From assembly GCA_958435945.1 (NCBI GenBank), contig CAUBIC010000001.1, positions 434,001-498,000 of the forward strand: 64,000 nucleotides of DNA. Reading direction: 5' to 3'. Below are positions 26,628-37,450 of this stretch, piece by piece. Numbering within the stretch: the stretch's first letter is position 1; each line of letters opens with the position of its first letter. The notes under the pieces are model-generated. The model ran no database searches, was not told where the DNA came from, and saw nothing but the letters and a program-made list of their open reading frames with translations. The DNA is from an uncultured Collinsella sp. Its GTDB lineage: Bacteria > Actinomycetota > Coriobacteriia > Coriobacteriales > Coriobacteriaceae. The position numbers were made by a program, and so were the translations under genes.

Positions 26628-27884
26628 TTACATTCCCGTTAGCAGCACGATGTCGAGAATCGTCACGATGGCACCGATCCCTACGAGCAGCGCGTTGAGC
26701 GGGCGCGAGTTGACGTATTTGCCCATGACACGGCGTGAGCTGGTGAGCCGTATGAGCACAAAGACCGTAATCGGCAACTGAAGCGACAGCAGCGCCTGAC
26801 TCCAGATGAGACCCTCAAAAGGATTTGGGACGACCAAGCACGCCGCCACTGCGCCGACGAAACAAGCCGCCACCCCGATCGAGGAATGTCGGTCGTGGAT
26901 GTCGTATTCCTCGTCGAACATGCCTGCGGTGATGGTGCCCGCCGCCATGCCCGCCGTCACACTACTCGATATACCCGCAAACAGCAGTGCCACCGCAAAG
27001 ATGGCCGAGCTTGCCGGGCCCAGAATGGGGGAGAGCGTGGCCGCTGCGACGGCGAGGTCGTCTACGACAATGCCGTGCGCAAAGAAGGTCGTTGCGGCCA
27101 GGATGACCATGGCCGAGTTGATCGCCCAGCCCACGCCCATCGAAAAGAGCGTGTCGAAGAGCTCGTAGCGCAGACGTTCCTCGATAACCTGCTTGCCTTG
27201 GCCTTCGAAGTGCATGGATTGGATGACCTCGGAGTGCAGGAAGAGGTTGTGGGGCATAACGACCGCGCCTAGGACACTTACGATAATCGCGGCCGAGCCG
27301 GTGGGCATACTGGGTGTGATCCAGCTTGCGGCGGCCATCGGCCAGTCGACCTTGACTAGCGTGAGCTCGGCCAAAAACGAGAGTCCTACCACGCCTACGA
27401 AGGCGATGATCCATCGCTCGGCGCGTTTGTAGGAGCTTGTCATGAGCATGGCAATCGATACTGCCGCGACGATGATGCAGCCCGCGCGTACGGGCAGGCC
27501 AAAGAGCATTTGAAGCGCGATCGCACCGCCCAGGACTTCGGCCATGGCGGTGGCGATGGTCGCGAGATAGGCGCTGGCGAGTACTGCGCGTCCCACGATG
27601 CGGGGGAGGTAGCGTGTCGTGGCCTCGGCAAGACAGGTGCCCGTGGCGATGCCCAAGTGCGCCGCGTTGTGCTGCAGCACGATGAGCATGATCGTGGACA
27701 GCGTGACGATCCACAGCAGCGCGTAGCCAAACTGCGAGCCGGCGGCCATGTTGGAGGCCCAGTTGCCCGGATCGATAAAGCCGACGGTCACGAGCAGCCC
27801 GGGGCCGATATGCCGCGCAATGTCTAGGCCTCCGTGACCGCCGGTGCGTCGGGAGCCAAAATGTTGTTTGAGATGGTTGAGCAT
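26628..27884 (-). CDS. Nramp family divalent metal (Mn2+/Fe2+) transporter
   Basis: A 418-residue membrane protein with about 11 helices. GFIDPGNWASN carries the helix-1 metal motif DPGN and VVMPHNLFLHS the helix-6 motif MPH, both diagnostic of proton-coupled Nramp/MntH carriers. It imports manganese or iron. The ATG at 27884 is chosen because CAGGAG lies 6 nt upstream; an in-frame codon at 27920 is less likely. It is transcribed leftward, away from gltB, with a repeat array in between. Confidence 0.93.
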   Translation of the reverse strand: MLNHLKQHFGSRRTGGHGGLDIARHIGPGLLVTVGFIDPGNWASNMAAGSQFGYALLWIVTLSTIMLIVLQHNAAHLGIATGTCLAEATTRYLPRIVGRAVLASAYLATIATAMAEVLGGAIALQMLFGLPVRAGCIIVAAVSIAMLMTSSYKRAERWIIAFVGVVGLSFLAELTLVKVDWPMAAASWITPSMPTGSAAIIVSVLGAVVMPHNLFLHSEVIQSMHFEGQGKQVIEERLRYELFDTLFSMGVGWAINSAMVILAATTFFAHGIVVDDLAVAAATLSPILGPASSAIFAVALLFAGISSSVTAGMAAGTITAGMFDEEYDIHDRHSSIGVAACFVGAVAACLVVPNPFEGLIWSQALLSLQLPITVFVLIRLTSSRRVMGKYVNSRPLNALLVGIGAIVTILDIVLLTGM

Positions 27885-27944
27885 GGTGCGCTCCTGTGTG
27901 CCGTTTGTTTGACGCCGCAAAGGATACCCGTTTTAGGCTCAAAA

Positions 27945-27960
27945 GTTAACTATGACTAAC
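27945..27960 (-). promoter_or_regulatory. Possible metalloregulator site upstream of the Nramp gene
   Basis: GTTAACTATGACTAAC has GTTA/TAAC ends and lies about 60 bp upstream of the start codon. Nramp genes are commonly controlled by MntR/DtxR proteins that bind TTAG/TAA-rich palindromes. The match is loose. Confidence 0.3.
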
Positions 27961-28004
27961 AAAATAGCTGTATTTGAATAGGATGAGGAAGGGGGCTGCC
28001 GAAA

Positions 28005-28223
28005 TGTCTTGATCTGTAACAACTAGGGATGGAAGTTGGGCCTAGGTGTTACAGATCGAGACAGGAAGAAATGGCCCTATGGAATGTCTCGATCTGTAAC
28101 AGCTGACCGCCAAAACCGGCCCTTCGTGTTACAGACTGAGACATTCGGAGCCGTCTCTCAAAAACATCTTGATCTGTAACAGTTAGTCGTCGAAATTGGG
28201 TCTTACTGTTACAGATTGAGATG
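28005..28223. repeat. Array 1: three 59-bp palindromes at 80-bp period
   Basis: Units start at 28005, 28085 and 28165, each 59 bp, separated by 21-bp spacers. The arms are close to TGTCTCGATCTGTAACA and TGTTACAGATCGAGACA; the 25-bp centres differ but keep local self-complementarity. It fills most of the 520-bp region between the divergent Nramp and gltB genes; beyond it, up to 28405, I see only the gltB leader. Confidence 0.92.
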
Positions 28224-28405
28224 TTTGAAGCGGTGAGCTTACAGGCCGAACTTGGGGCCTATGTTGTCGCCCTTGAGGTCGGCGGTGTCCACTCGTAGGG
28301 CGTGCGTTACGCGATTGTTTCGAAACGGGTGGGAAACACAACGGGCCGGCGGTGCTCCTAGTATGCCTATTCAACTGACTGTCTAATATCTAGGGGAGGA
28401 TCGCG

Positions 28406-31400
28406 ATGCAGGCAGATTCCGCTCAGCAGCAGGGCCTTTATCGCCCCGAATTCGACCACGATGCATGCGGCATCGGCGCGCTTGCCGATATCAACGGCGA
28501 GCGCCATCACCAGATCCTGGACGACGCACTGTCCATTCTGGTCAACTTGGAGCACCGCGGCGGCACGGGACTCGAGAAGAACACCGGCGACGGCGCCGGC
28601 ATCCTGTTCCAGGTTCCGCATCACTTTTTCCGTAAAGAGGCTCAAAAGTGTGGCCAGATTCTGCCGGCAGAGGGCGACTATGGCGTGGCCATGCTGTTCT
28701 TCCCGCAGGACGAGAAGGGCGTAGAGGATGCCCGCCGCGTGTTTGAGGAGGGCTGCGCCGAGGCCGGCGTGCCGCTGCTCTTTTGGCGCGAGGTGCCGGT
28801 TGACCCGCACGACCTGGGCGAGACGGCCCGCGCCTGTATGCCCACTATCCTGCAGGCCTTCCTGGGCCGTCCGGACGACACGCCCGCCGGCGATGCCTTC
28901 GAGCGCCGCCTGTACGTGTGCCGCCGCACCATCGAGAAGAAGGCCGACGCTGAGTTTGCCCTGCGCGACAAAATCTTCTATGTATGCTCCATGAGCTCGC
29001 GCACCATCGTGTACAAGGGCATGCTGGTCGCCACGCAGATGCGCCGCTTCTTCATCGATCTCAACGACGCCGCCGTCAAGACGGCCGTGGCGCTCGTCCA
29101 CTCGCGCTACTCCACCAACACCACGCCCAGCTGGGAACGCGCGCACCCCAACCGCTTTATCATCCACAACGGCGAGATCAACACCCTCAAGGGCAACGTC
29201 AACTGGATCCGCGCCCGCGAGCCCAACCTGTACAGCCCCGTGCTGCAGCACGATCTTGAGCGCGTGATGCCCATCATCAACCGCGAGGGTTCCGACTCCG
29301 CGATTCTGGACAACGTGCTCGAGTTCTTGGTCATGAACGGTCGCCCGCTTACGCGTGCCGCGTCCATGTTGCTGCCCGAGCCGTGGGACCATAACGACAG
29401 CCTGAGTGAGGAGCGCCGCGCCTACGACGCTTACCAGTCCATGCTCATGGAGCCGTGGGACGGCCCTGCCGCCATCGCCTTTACCGACGGCCGTACCCTG
29501 GGTGCTGCTCTCGACCGCAACGGCCTGCGTCCCGCCCGCTACTATGTGACGCGCGACGGTCGCTTTATGCTGGCAAGCGAGGTGGGTACCATCGAGGTGC
29601 GCCCCGAGAACATTCTGACGAGCGGCTGTCTTGGGCCGGGCCAGATGCTCGAGGTCGATTTTGCCCGCGGTCGCGTCGTCTACAACGACGAGCTGCGCGC
29701 CCGTTACGCCAAGGAAAAGCCCTACCGTGATTGGATTGCCGAGGAGACGCTGACCGTTGACGCGCTCGATGAGCCCGTTGCGACAATGCCCGCCGAGGAC
29801 GCCGAGGTGCCCGCCGCCGTGCGTATGGCCAAGCTCGGCTACCACTGGGATGACGTTGACGAGGTCGTGCGTCCCATGGCCCGGCAGGGCAAGGCGCCGC
29901 TCGCCTCGATGGGCATCGATGCGCCGCTGGCCTGCCTGTCCAAGAAGACGCGTTCGTTCTTTGACTATTTCTATCAGCTGTTCGCCCAGGTCACGAATCC
30001 GCCGATCGATGCCCTGCGCGAGCACATGGTGACTTCGACCACGCTCTATCTGGGCAACCACGGCAACCTGCTCGAGGATTCCCGCACGGCCTGCCAGCTG
30101 GTGCGCTTGGAGCGCCCGTTGCTCAACGAGGAAGAGTTTGACCGCATCTGCGCCATCGACCGCGTGGGCTTTAAGACTCGCCGCTTCCGTGCCGTCTACC
30201 GCCGCGACGCCGGCGAGGGCGCACTGCAGGCTGCGCTCAAGCAGCTTGCCGAGGACGTTGAGGCTGCGGTCCGCGACGGCGTGAACATCGTGGTGTTGAG
30301 CGATCGTGCCGCTGCGGGCGAGGTGCCCGTGCCGTCGCTGCTCGCTGTGGGCTGCGTGCACAACCACCTGATCCGCGCCGGCGTGCGTACCTTTGCCGAC
30401 ATCGTGGTGGAGTGCGGCGACGCCGTGTCCCCGCATGACTTTGCGGCACTGGTGGGCTACTCTGCGAGTGGCATCTATCCGTACAACGCACATGCGTGCA
30501 TCCGAGATCTGGCTGCACGCGGCGACCTGGACGTGACGGCCGAGCAGGGCATCGCCAACTACAACAAGGCTGCGACGGCGGGCATCGTCTCCATCATGTC
30601 CAAGATGGGCATCTCCACGGTGCAGAGCTACCACTCTGCGCAGATCTTCGAGGCCGTGGGCTTTACGCCGGAGTTCGTCAACGCGTACTTTGCCGGCACG
30701 GTGAGCCGTGTGGGCGGTATGGGTGTCGAGGACGTTGAACGCGAGCAAAACGAGCGCTACGACGCCGCGCTCGCCATCCTTAAGAGTCCGGCTCCCGATC
30801 AGCTGCCCACACTGGGCCTGACCAAGTGGCGCCCGCTCGGCGGCGAGGATCACCTGATCGATCCGCAGACCGTCTACTTGCTGCAGACCGCCTGCCGTGA
30901 GGACAGCTACGACACCTTTAAGGAGTACAGCGCCCGCCTGCACCGCACCGGCCGTGCCGTGCGCCTGCGCGACTTGCTCGACTTTGATGCCAGTGGCCGC
31001 ACGCCGGTTTCGCTCGACGAGGTGGAGCCCGCGCTCAACATCGTCCGCCGCTTTAACACCGGCGCCATGTCGTACGGCTCCATCAGCAAAGAGGCGCACG
31101 AGTGCATGGCTATCGCCATGAACCGCCTGCATGGCCGTTCCAACTCGGGCGAGGGCGGCGAGGATCCGCGTCGCGAGACCCCGCTGGCCAACGGCGACTC
31201 CAAGAACTCAGCGATCAAGCAGGTGGCAAGTGCGCGCTTTGGCGTGACGAGCCGCTATCTTTGCAGCGCCTTTGAGATTCAGATCAAGATGGCCCAGGGT
31301 GCCAAGCCCGGCGAGGGTGGCCACCTGCCCGGCAAGAAGGTCTACCCCTGGATCGCCGAGGTCCGTCAGTCCACGCCTGGCATCGGCCTGATTTCGCCTC

Positions 31401-33103
31401 CGCCGCACCACGACATCTACTCCATCGAGGACCTGGCGGAGCTTATCTTCGATCTTAAGAACGCCAACCCCGGTGCGCGCGTGTCGGTCAAGCTGGTCAG
31501 CGAGGCCGGCGTCGGCACCATTGCTACCGGCGTGGCCAAGGGTGCCGCCGACAAGATTTTGATCAGCGGCCATAACGGCGGCTCGGGTGCCGCGGCGCGC
31601 GATTCCATTTGGCACGCCGGTCTGCCGTTGGAGCTCGGCCTTGCCGAGGCCCAGCAGACGTTGCTGCAAAACGGCCTGCGCTCCCGCGTGGTGCTCGAGG
31701 CCGACGGCAAGCTCATGGACGGCACCGATGTTGCCGTCGCCTGCTTGCTGGGCGCCGAGGAGTTTGGCTTTGCAACCATGCCGCTCATCTCCATGGGCTG
31801 CCTCATGCAGCGCGACTGCCAGCAGGATACCTGCCCGGCCGGCATCGCGACGCAAAACTGCCGCCTGCGTCACGGCTTCCGCGGTAAGCCCGAGCACGTT
31901 GAGCACTTTATGCTCTTTGTGGCCGAGCAGCTGCGCGAGATCATGGCGAGCCTGGGCTTTCGCACCATCGACGAGATGGTCGGCCATCCCGAGTGCCTGC
32001 GTCAGATTGAGGTACCGGGCAACCGCAAGGCCAACCTGCTCGATCTGTCGCCCGTGCTGGCGAGCGCGACCTGCGAGTTCGGTGCCCATATCCCGGGTGC
32101 CGACGGTCGCCACTTCCTGCCGCAGATGGCAGCGGACAGCGAGCTCGACAAGACGCTCGACTCCACGTTGTTCGTGCCCTATACGGCCGATGCCCGTGCG
32201 CACCTGCGTCCGATTCGCTTCCGCGCCGATATCGCCAACGTCAACCGCTGCGTGGGCACCATCCTGGGCAACGCGGTGACCAAGGCACATCCCGAGGGCC
32301 TGCCCGCCGGCTCCATCACCATCGATTGCGATGGTTCGGCCGGTCAGAGCTTTGGCGCCTTCCTGCCGCGCGGCATTACGCTCAACGTGTGCGGCGACGC
32401 CAACGACTACTTTGGCAAGGGCCTTTCGGGTGGCGAGGTGTCGGTGCGCCCCAACCCGCATGCGACCTACAAGTTCGACGAGAACATCATCGTGGGCAAC
32501 GTGGCGTTCTTTGGCGCCACGAGCGGCCGCGGCTTCATTAACGGTCTTGCCGGCCAGCGTTTTGCCGTGCGCAACTCCGGCGCCACCGTGGTAGTCGAGG
32601 GCTGCGGCAACCATGGCTGCGAGTACATGACGGGCGGTCTGGCACTCATCCTGGGCGAGGTCGGGCAGAACTTTGCTGCCGGCATGACGGGCGGTGTGGC
32701 CTATGTCTTTGACCAATACGGCACGCTCGATGCCCGTGTGAACCACGAGAGCGTTGAGCTCAAGGCCCCGACGGCCGGCGAGCTGGCGCAGATTCGCGAA
32801 CTCATCCAGGAGCACGTGGACGCGACGCAGAGCCCGCGCGGCATTAAGCTGCTCTACAGCTTTGAGACGATGAGCAAGCACTTTGTGAAGGTCATTCCGA
32901 CCGAGTACGAGCGCGTGCTGGCGGTTGTCGCTGCGGGTGAGGCTGCCGGCAAAACGCATGCGCAGGGCGAGGAATTGGCGTTTGACATCGTGACCGGCCG
33001 CGCGAGCGCCGCGGATGTCGCTCGCTTCGATGTCGCGGGCGGTGCCGCGGGCGCTGCGCCCGTGGCTGCCAGCTCTGTTGCTTCGACCAAGAAGGAGGCG
33101 TAA
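28406..33103 (+). CDS. gltB: Glutamate synthase, large subunit
   Basis: A 1565-residue GltB. The class II glutamine amidotransferase domain comes first, with catalytic Cys21 (FDHDACGIGA) after a 20-residue propeptide. The central and FMN-binding domains follow, with the cluster motif CLMQRDCQQDTCPAG near residue 1132 for the 3Fe-4S centre, and the C-terminal beta-helix domain (GGAxx repeats). It makes glutamate from glutamine and 2-oxoglutarate in the cytoplasm. A GGGGAGG ribosome site precedes the ATG. gltD follows 5 bp later. Confidence 0.97.
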   Translation: MQADSAQQQGLYRPEFDHDACGIGALADINGERHHQILDDALSILVNLEHRGGTGLEKNTGDGAGILFQVPHHFFRKEAQKCGQILPAEGDYGVAMLFFPQDEKGVEDARRVFEEGCAEAGVPLLFWREVPVDPHDLGETARACMPTILQAFLGRPDDTPAGDAFERRLYVCRRTIEKKADAEFALRDKIFYVCSMSSRTIVYKGMLVATQMRRFFIDLNDAAVKTAVALVHSRYSTNTTPSWERAHPNRFIIHNGEINTLKGNVNWIRAREPNLYSPVLQHDLERVMPIINREGSDSAILDNVLEFLVMNGRPLTRAASMLLPEPWDHNDSLSEERRAYDAYQSMLMEPWDGPAAIAFTDGRTLGAALDRNGLRPARYYVTRDGRFMLASEVGTIEVRPENILTSGCLGPGQMLEVDFARGRVVYNDELRARYAKEKPYRDWIAEETLTVDALDEPVATMPAEDAEVPAAVRMAKLGYHWDDVDEVVRPMARQGKAPLASMGIDAPLACLSKKTRSFFDYFYQLFAQVTNPPIDALREHMVTSTTLYLGNHGNLLEDSRTACQLVRLERPLLNEEEFDRICAIDRVGFKTRRFRAVYRRDAGEGALQAALKQLAEDVEAAVRDGVNIVVLSDRAAAGEVPVPSLLAVGCVHNHLIRAGVRTFADIVVECGDAVSPHDFAALVGYSASGIYPYNAHACIRDLAARGDLDVTAEQGIANYNKAATAGIVSIMSKMGISTVQSYHSAQIFEAVGFTPEFVNAYFAGTVSRVGGMGVEDVEREQNERYDAALAILKSPAPDQLPTLGLTKWRPLGGEDHLIDPQTVYLLQTACREDSYDTFKEYSARLHRTGRAVRLRDLLDFDASGRTPVSLDEVEPALNIVRRFNTGAMSYGSISKEAHECMAIAMNRLHGRSNSGEGGEDPRRETPLANGDSKNSAIKQVASARFGVTSRYLCSAFEIQIKMAQGAKPGEGGHLPGKKVYPWIAEVRQSTPGIGLISPPPHHDIYSIEDLAELIFDLKNANPGARVSVKLVSEAGVGTIATGVAKGAADKILISGHNGGSGAAARDSIWHAGLPLELGLAEAQQTLLQNGLRSRVVLEADGKLMDGTDVAVACLLGAEEFGFATMPLISMGCLMQRDCQQDTCPAGIATQNCRLRHGFRGKPEHVEHFMLFVAEQLREIMASLGFRTIDEMVGHPECLRQIEVPGNRKANLLDLSPVLASATCEFGAHIPGADGRHFLPQMAADSELDKTLDSTLFVPYTADARAHLRPIRFRADIANVNRCVGTILGNAVTKAHPEGLPAGSITIDCDGSAGQSFGAFLPRGITLNVCGDANDYFGKGLSGGEVSVRPNPHATYKFDENIIVGNVAFFGATSGRGFINGLAGQRFAVRNSGATVVVEGCGNHGCEYMTGGLALILGEVGQNFAAGMTGGVAYVFDQYGTLDARVNHESVELKAPTAGELAQIRELIQEHVDATQSPRGIKLLYSFETMSKHFVKVIPTEYERVLAVVAAGEAAGKTHAQGEELAFDIVTGRASAADVARFDVAGGAAGAAPVAASSVASTKKEA

Positions 33104-33108
33104 GTGCC

Positions 33109-34590
<1,482 letters not shown>

Positions 34591-34601
34591 AGTAGTCATT
34601 T

Positions 34602-34645
34602 AAGAACGTCCCCAATGACTAGTCATTGGGGACGTTCTTTTTTGT
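34602..34645 (+). terminator. Terminator of gltBD, formed by a REP-like repeat
   Basis: AAGAACGTCCCCAATGACT is followed directly by its exact reverse complement (19-bp stem, no loop spacer) and then TTTTTTG. The right half and the following TAGTCGTTGGGGACACTCTT (34648-34667) recur inverted at 62279-62330, so this terminator is a member of a dispersed repeat family. The remainder of the 342-bp gap to the next gene shows no further features. Confidence 0.9.
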
Positions 34646-34932
34646 TTAGTCGTTGGGGACACTCTTGACGTTTGACTGCTCATTTGCTGACGTGCAGGCT
34701 CGCGGCGCCTTGCTGTTTTCGTGATGACTGCGGCTGGCAAGCTCAAAATCTCTGTTTATTTGCCTATGTTTAACTGGGATTTTGCTTCGGTATAACGTAT
34801 CAGTCAAGCGTTCCGTCAAGTATTCGGTCAGCATCTGGTTTGCAGCCTGATACCCATTTCGCCCGCGCTGGCGGCGACCACCGGCCTTCCTCGTAAGCTC
34901 AAATTGAGGTTCATCAGTTTGAGGAGGATGCC

Positions 34933-35640
34933 ATGGCTGATCATGTTTTGGACCGGGGACGTCTGGCCGAGGCCGTCGGTAACGATATTGCCGACATGGC
35001 CCAGTTCTGGATGCTGCGCAAGTTTCAGTTTTTGGAGTCGGCGCGCACGCAGTTCGAAGTGATAGTCGATCCATGGCTCAGCTATTGCGAGGAGCCCTCG
35101 CAAAACGAAATCATGGCCTATAACATGGCATTTACCGATTGGCTGCTGTTCGAGCGTCCCTATTACCATGGCAAGACGTTGCTTGAGCTGTATGTTGACG
35201 AGCCGCCGGCGTCGCTTTCGCCCGCTTCGCTCAGGCGGCTCGAACAGGTGCGCGACACGCACTATTTCTCGCGCTTTGGCATTTTGGACAAGGACCCTGC
35301 GACTGGTATGGTCGCGCTGCGTGACACGCGCACCGACCGTCGTTTTGATGTCTACGACCCACATATCGTGCAAAAAGAGCACTGGCGCGATGGTGCGATT
35401 GCGGTGCGCATCGCGTGCGTTGACGATGTTTGGCTGACGGCGGGACAGCTCTACCTCTACGACATTGCGCGCCTGAGCGATACGGCGGTCGACGGGCCTG
35501 GCGCCGTTCATCCGGAAGACCTAGAAGATGGCTTCGACACCTCGTGTATCAGCTTCTTTTTGAGGCTGGTCCGCGACATCATGGGTGCCCAGGGGCGGTA
35601 TGTGAAGTCGCTCAACATCTACGAACAGGAATGGGAGTAG
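34933..35640 (+). CDS. Protein of unknown function
   Basis: A 235-residue soluble, acidic protein without signal peptide or membrane helix, with a strong GAGGAGG ribosome site. It contains several aromatic stretches (AQFWMLRKFQFLESA, FTDWLLFERPYYHGK, THYFSRFGILDKD) but no motif I recognise. It is monocistronic, located between gltBD and repeat array 2. I cannot suggest a function. Confidence 0.6.
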   Translation: MADHVLDRGRLAEAVGNDIADMAQFWMLRKFQFLESARTQFEVIVDPWLSYCEEPSQNEIMAYNMAFTDWLLFERPYYHGKTLLELYVDEPPASLSPASLRRLEQVRDTHYFSRFGILDKDPATGMVALRDTRTDRRFDVYDPHIVQKEHWRDGAIAVRIACVDDVWLTAGQLYLYDIARLSDTAVDGPGAVHPEDLEDGFDTSCISFFLRLVRDIMGAQGRYVKSLNIYEQEWE

Positions 35641-35679
35641 GGGATGGGCAGTTGTCGCCCGCCTTGCCCTCTGCCTTTT

Positions 35680-35978
35680 TGTCTCGATCAGTAACGTCTA
35701 GAGACCATTTGGACCCGTAGTTGTTACAGATCGAGATGAACAATGCAGACTCGACTGAATGTCTCGATCTGTAACAACAAGGGGCCGTTTGGCCATCTAA
35801 CTGTTACAGATCAAGACGGAAGGTTGGCGCCTGCCGAAAGATCTCGATCTGTAACGGGAAGGGGCCAAAATTCGACCTACCTGTTACAGATCGAGACAAA
35901 GGTTGGACGCACGACTGAAAATCTCGATCTGTAACAACTAGAGGCTCAAAGACTGTCTTCCTGTTACAGATCAAGACA
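35680..35978. repeat. Array 2: four 59-bp palindromes at 80-bp period
   Basis: Units start at 35680, 35760, 35840 and 35920, all 59 bp long with 21-bp spacers. Arms match the family consensus with one or two changes each. The last unit ends 25 bp before the probable start of the nuclease-like gene. The spacer at 35899 closely matches the one at 37221 in array 3. Confidence 0.93.
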
Positions 35979-36003
35979 TTTGTCAGCGGCGGCAACAGCG
36001 GCG

Positions 36004-37074
36004 ATGGTCCATTTCTCCGATGTGATGGTGATAGAAGTGTCTAATACCGTTTTTAAACACAAGCATGCAACACGTAACACCTTGGCGCGGAATAGGATGC
36101 TTGCCAGGCTCACGGAGGCGGCTGAACAAGACGTGCTGCTTGTGACGCACGACAATGCCGAGCTCATGTGGCTGCGGCGCCATGTGGGCACAGACGATAT
36201 TGCGGAGCCCGAATCGCACCTTTTTTGTTTTCAGTATGAATGGGATGCATTGACACCGCCGGAGCGGGCGCGGTGGACCATCAAGGGACTTGCGGAGTTT
36301 CATCCCGATTGGGCGTTTTGGGGGTATGACGCCGCGCTGATATGGGGTCTGGAGGTGCCGAATGATCTGCTCGGGCCGCGTTACTTGGTCAAAACGGGTT
36401 GTTCGGTGGCGTTGAGTACGGGGTGTAGGCTTCTACGTCCGCAGGCGGCGGGTGCGCTTGAGCGCGTCGATGGCGTGCGGGTGACGCCGTTTTGGCGCAC
36501 GGTGGAGGATTGTCTGCTGCGTGCGCCGTTTTCGTATGGTCTGGCGATCGCCGATTCTGCATTGCGGGCGAAGGGCATGTCGCGCGACGACCTCTGCGAA
36601 CGGCTCCAGGCCGATTGCGAGGGCAGGCGAGGGTATCGCAGAGCTCAGGTGATTGCGTCGCATGCGGACGGCCTGTCCGAAAACGGTGGCGAGTCTCGGT
36701 TCCGAGCGTTCTTTATTGCATACGGTTTTCCGGTGCCAGAGTTGCAGGTGGAGTTTCGCGATCCGCTCGATTTGAGCCAGGTGTTTCGGGTCGATTATTT
36801 CTGGAGGCTCGAGGACGGGACGTGCGTCATCGGCGAGCTCGACGGAAAGGGGAAGTATGCCTTGCAGAACGGCGAGGGCCGGGAGTCGGTCGACCCGTTC
36901 GTGGCAGAACGTCAGCGGGAGTCCCATCTGACAATGCTCGGGCACAAGGTACTTCGGTTCACGTTTGATGAACTCAAGAACCCGGGGAAGCTGGTTGAAA
37001 AGATGAGGCTAGCGGGTATTCCGCGACGGGCCGATTTGGCTGAGGAATGGAAGCGTCAGTGGTGTGGGCACTGA
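36004..37074 (+). CDS. AbiEi-like / DUF559-type protein with PD-(D/E)XK-like nuclease domain
   Basis: A protein of about 356 residues. The middle part (RVTPFWRTVEDCLLRAPFSY, then AIADSALRAKGMSRDDLCERL) resembles the region before the nuclease domain in AbiEi/DUF559 proteins. The C-terminal part contains FRVDYFWRLEDG, GELDGKGKY and then GHKVLRFTFDEL, the layout of the DUF559/Vsr-like PD-(D/E)XK fold with D and E-x-K as candidate metal residues. Such proteins are often part of defence or toxin-antitoxin loci; the actual role is unknown. No clear ribosome site is visible and the start at 36004 is uncertain. Palindrome arrays enclose the gene at 25 and 7 bp. Confidence 0.65.
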   Translation: MVHFSDVMVIEVSNTVFKHKHATRNTLARNRMLARLTEAAEQDVLLVTHDNAELMWLRRHVGTDDIAEPESHLFCFQYEWDALTPPERARWTIKGLAEFHPDWAFWGYDAALIWGLEVPNDLLGPRYLVKTGCSVALSTGCRLLRPQAAGALERVDGVRVTPFWRTVEDCLLRAPFSYGLAIADSALRAKGMSRDDLCERLQADCEGRRGYRRAQVIASHADGLSENGGESRFRAFFIAYGFPVPELQVEFRDPLDLSQVFRVDYFWRLEDGTCVIGELDGKGKYALQNGEGRESVDPFVAERQRESHLTMLGHKVLRFTFDELKNPGKLVEKMRLAGIPRRADLAEEWKRQWCGH

Positions 37075-37081
37075 AGCGGAC

Positions 37082-37300
37082 TGTCTCAATCTGTAACATT
37101 TAGAGGCCGAAAACCTGTCTACCTGTTACAGATCTAGACGTTTGACGACGGGGCTGGAGAATGTCTCGATCTGTAACATCTAACGGCCAAAAATCGGTCT
37201 AACTGTTACAGATTGAGACAAAGGCTGGAGGCACGACCGAAAATCTCGATCTGTAACATTTGGAAGGTTAAAGACGGTCTATCTGTTACAGATCAAGACG
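37082..37300. repeat. Array 3: three 59-bp palindromes at 80-bp period
   Basis: Units start at 37082, 37162 and 37242, each 59 bp with 21-bp spacers. It begins 7 bp after the stop of the nuclease-like gene, and mirrors array 2 on its other side. From 37301 to 37450 I see only the leader of the amidohydrolase gene. Confidence 0.93.
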
Positions 37301-37450
37301 TTTTGCTGGAACGACCGAAGCATCGCTGCACTGGTCTGTTTATCCTCACGCCCTTCTCTTCCTCCCGTTAGCCGATATGTCCGCAGCAACGCTGCCGTGC
37401 TGGGCGATAATGGACAAATGTTCAAGTTAATTGTGAGGGAGGAGCTCGAT

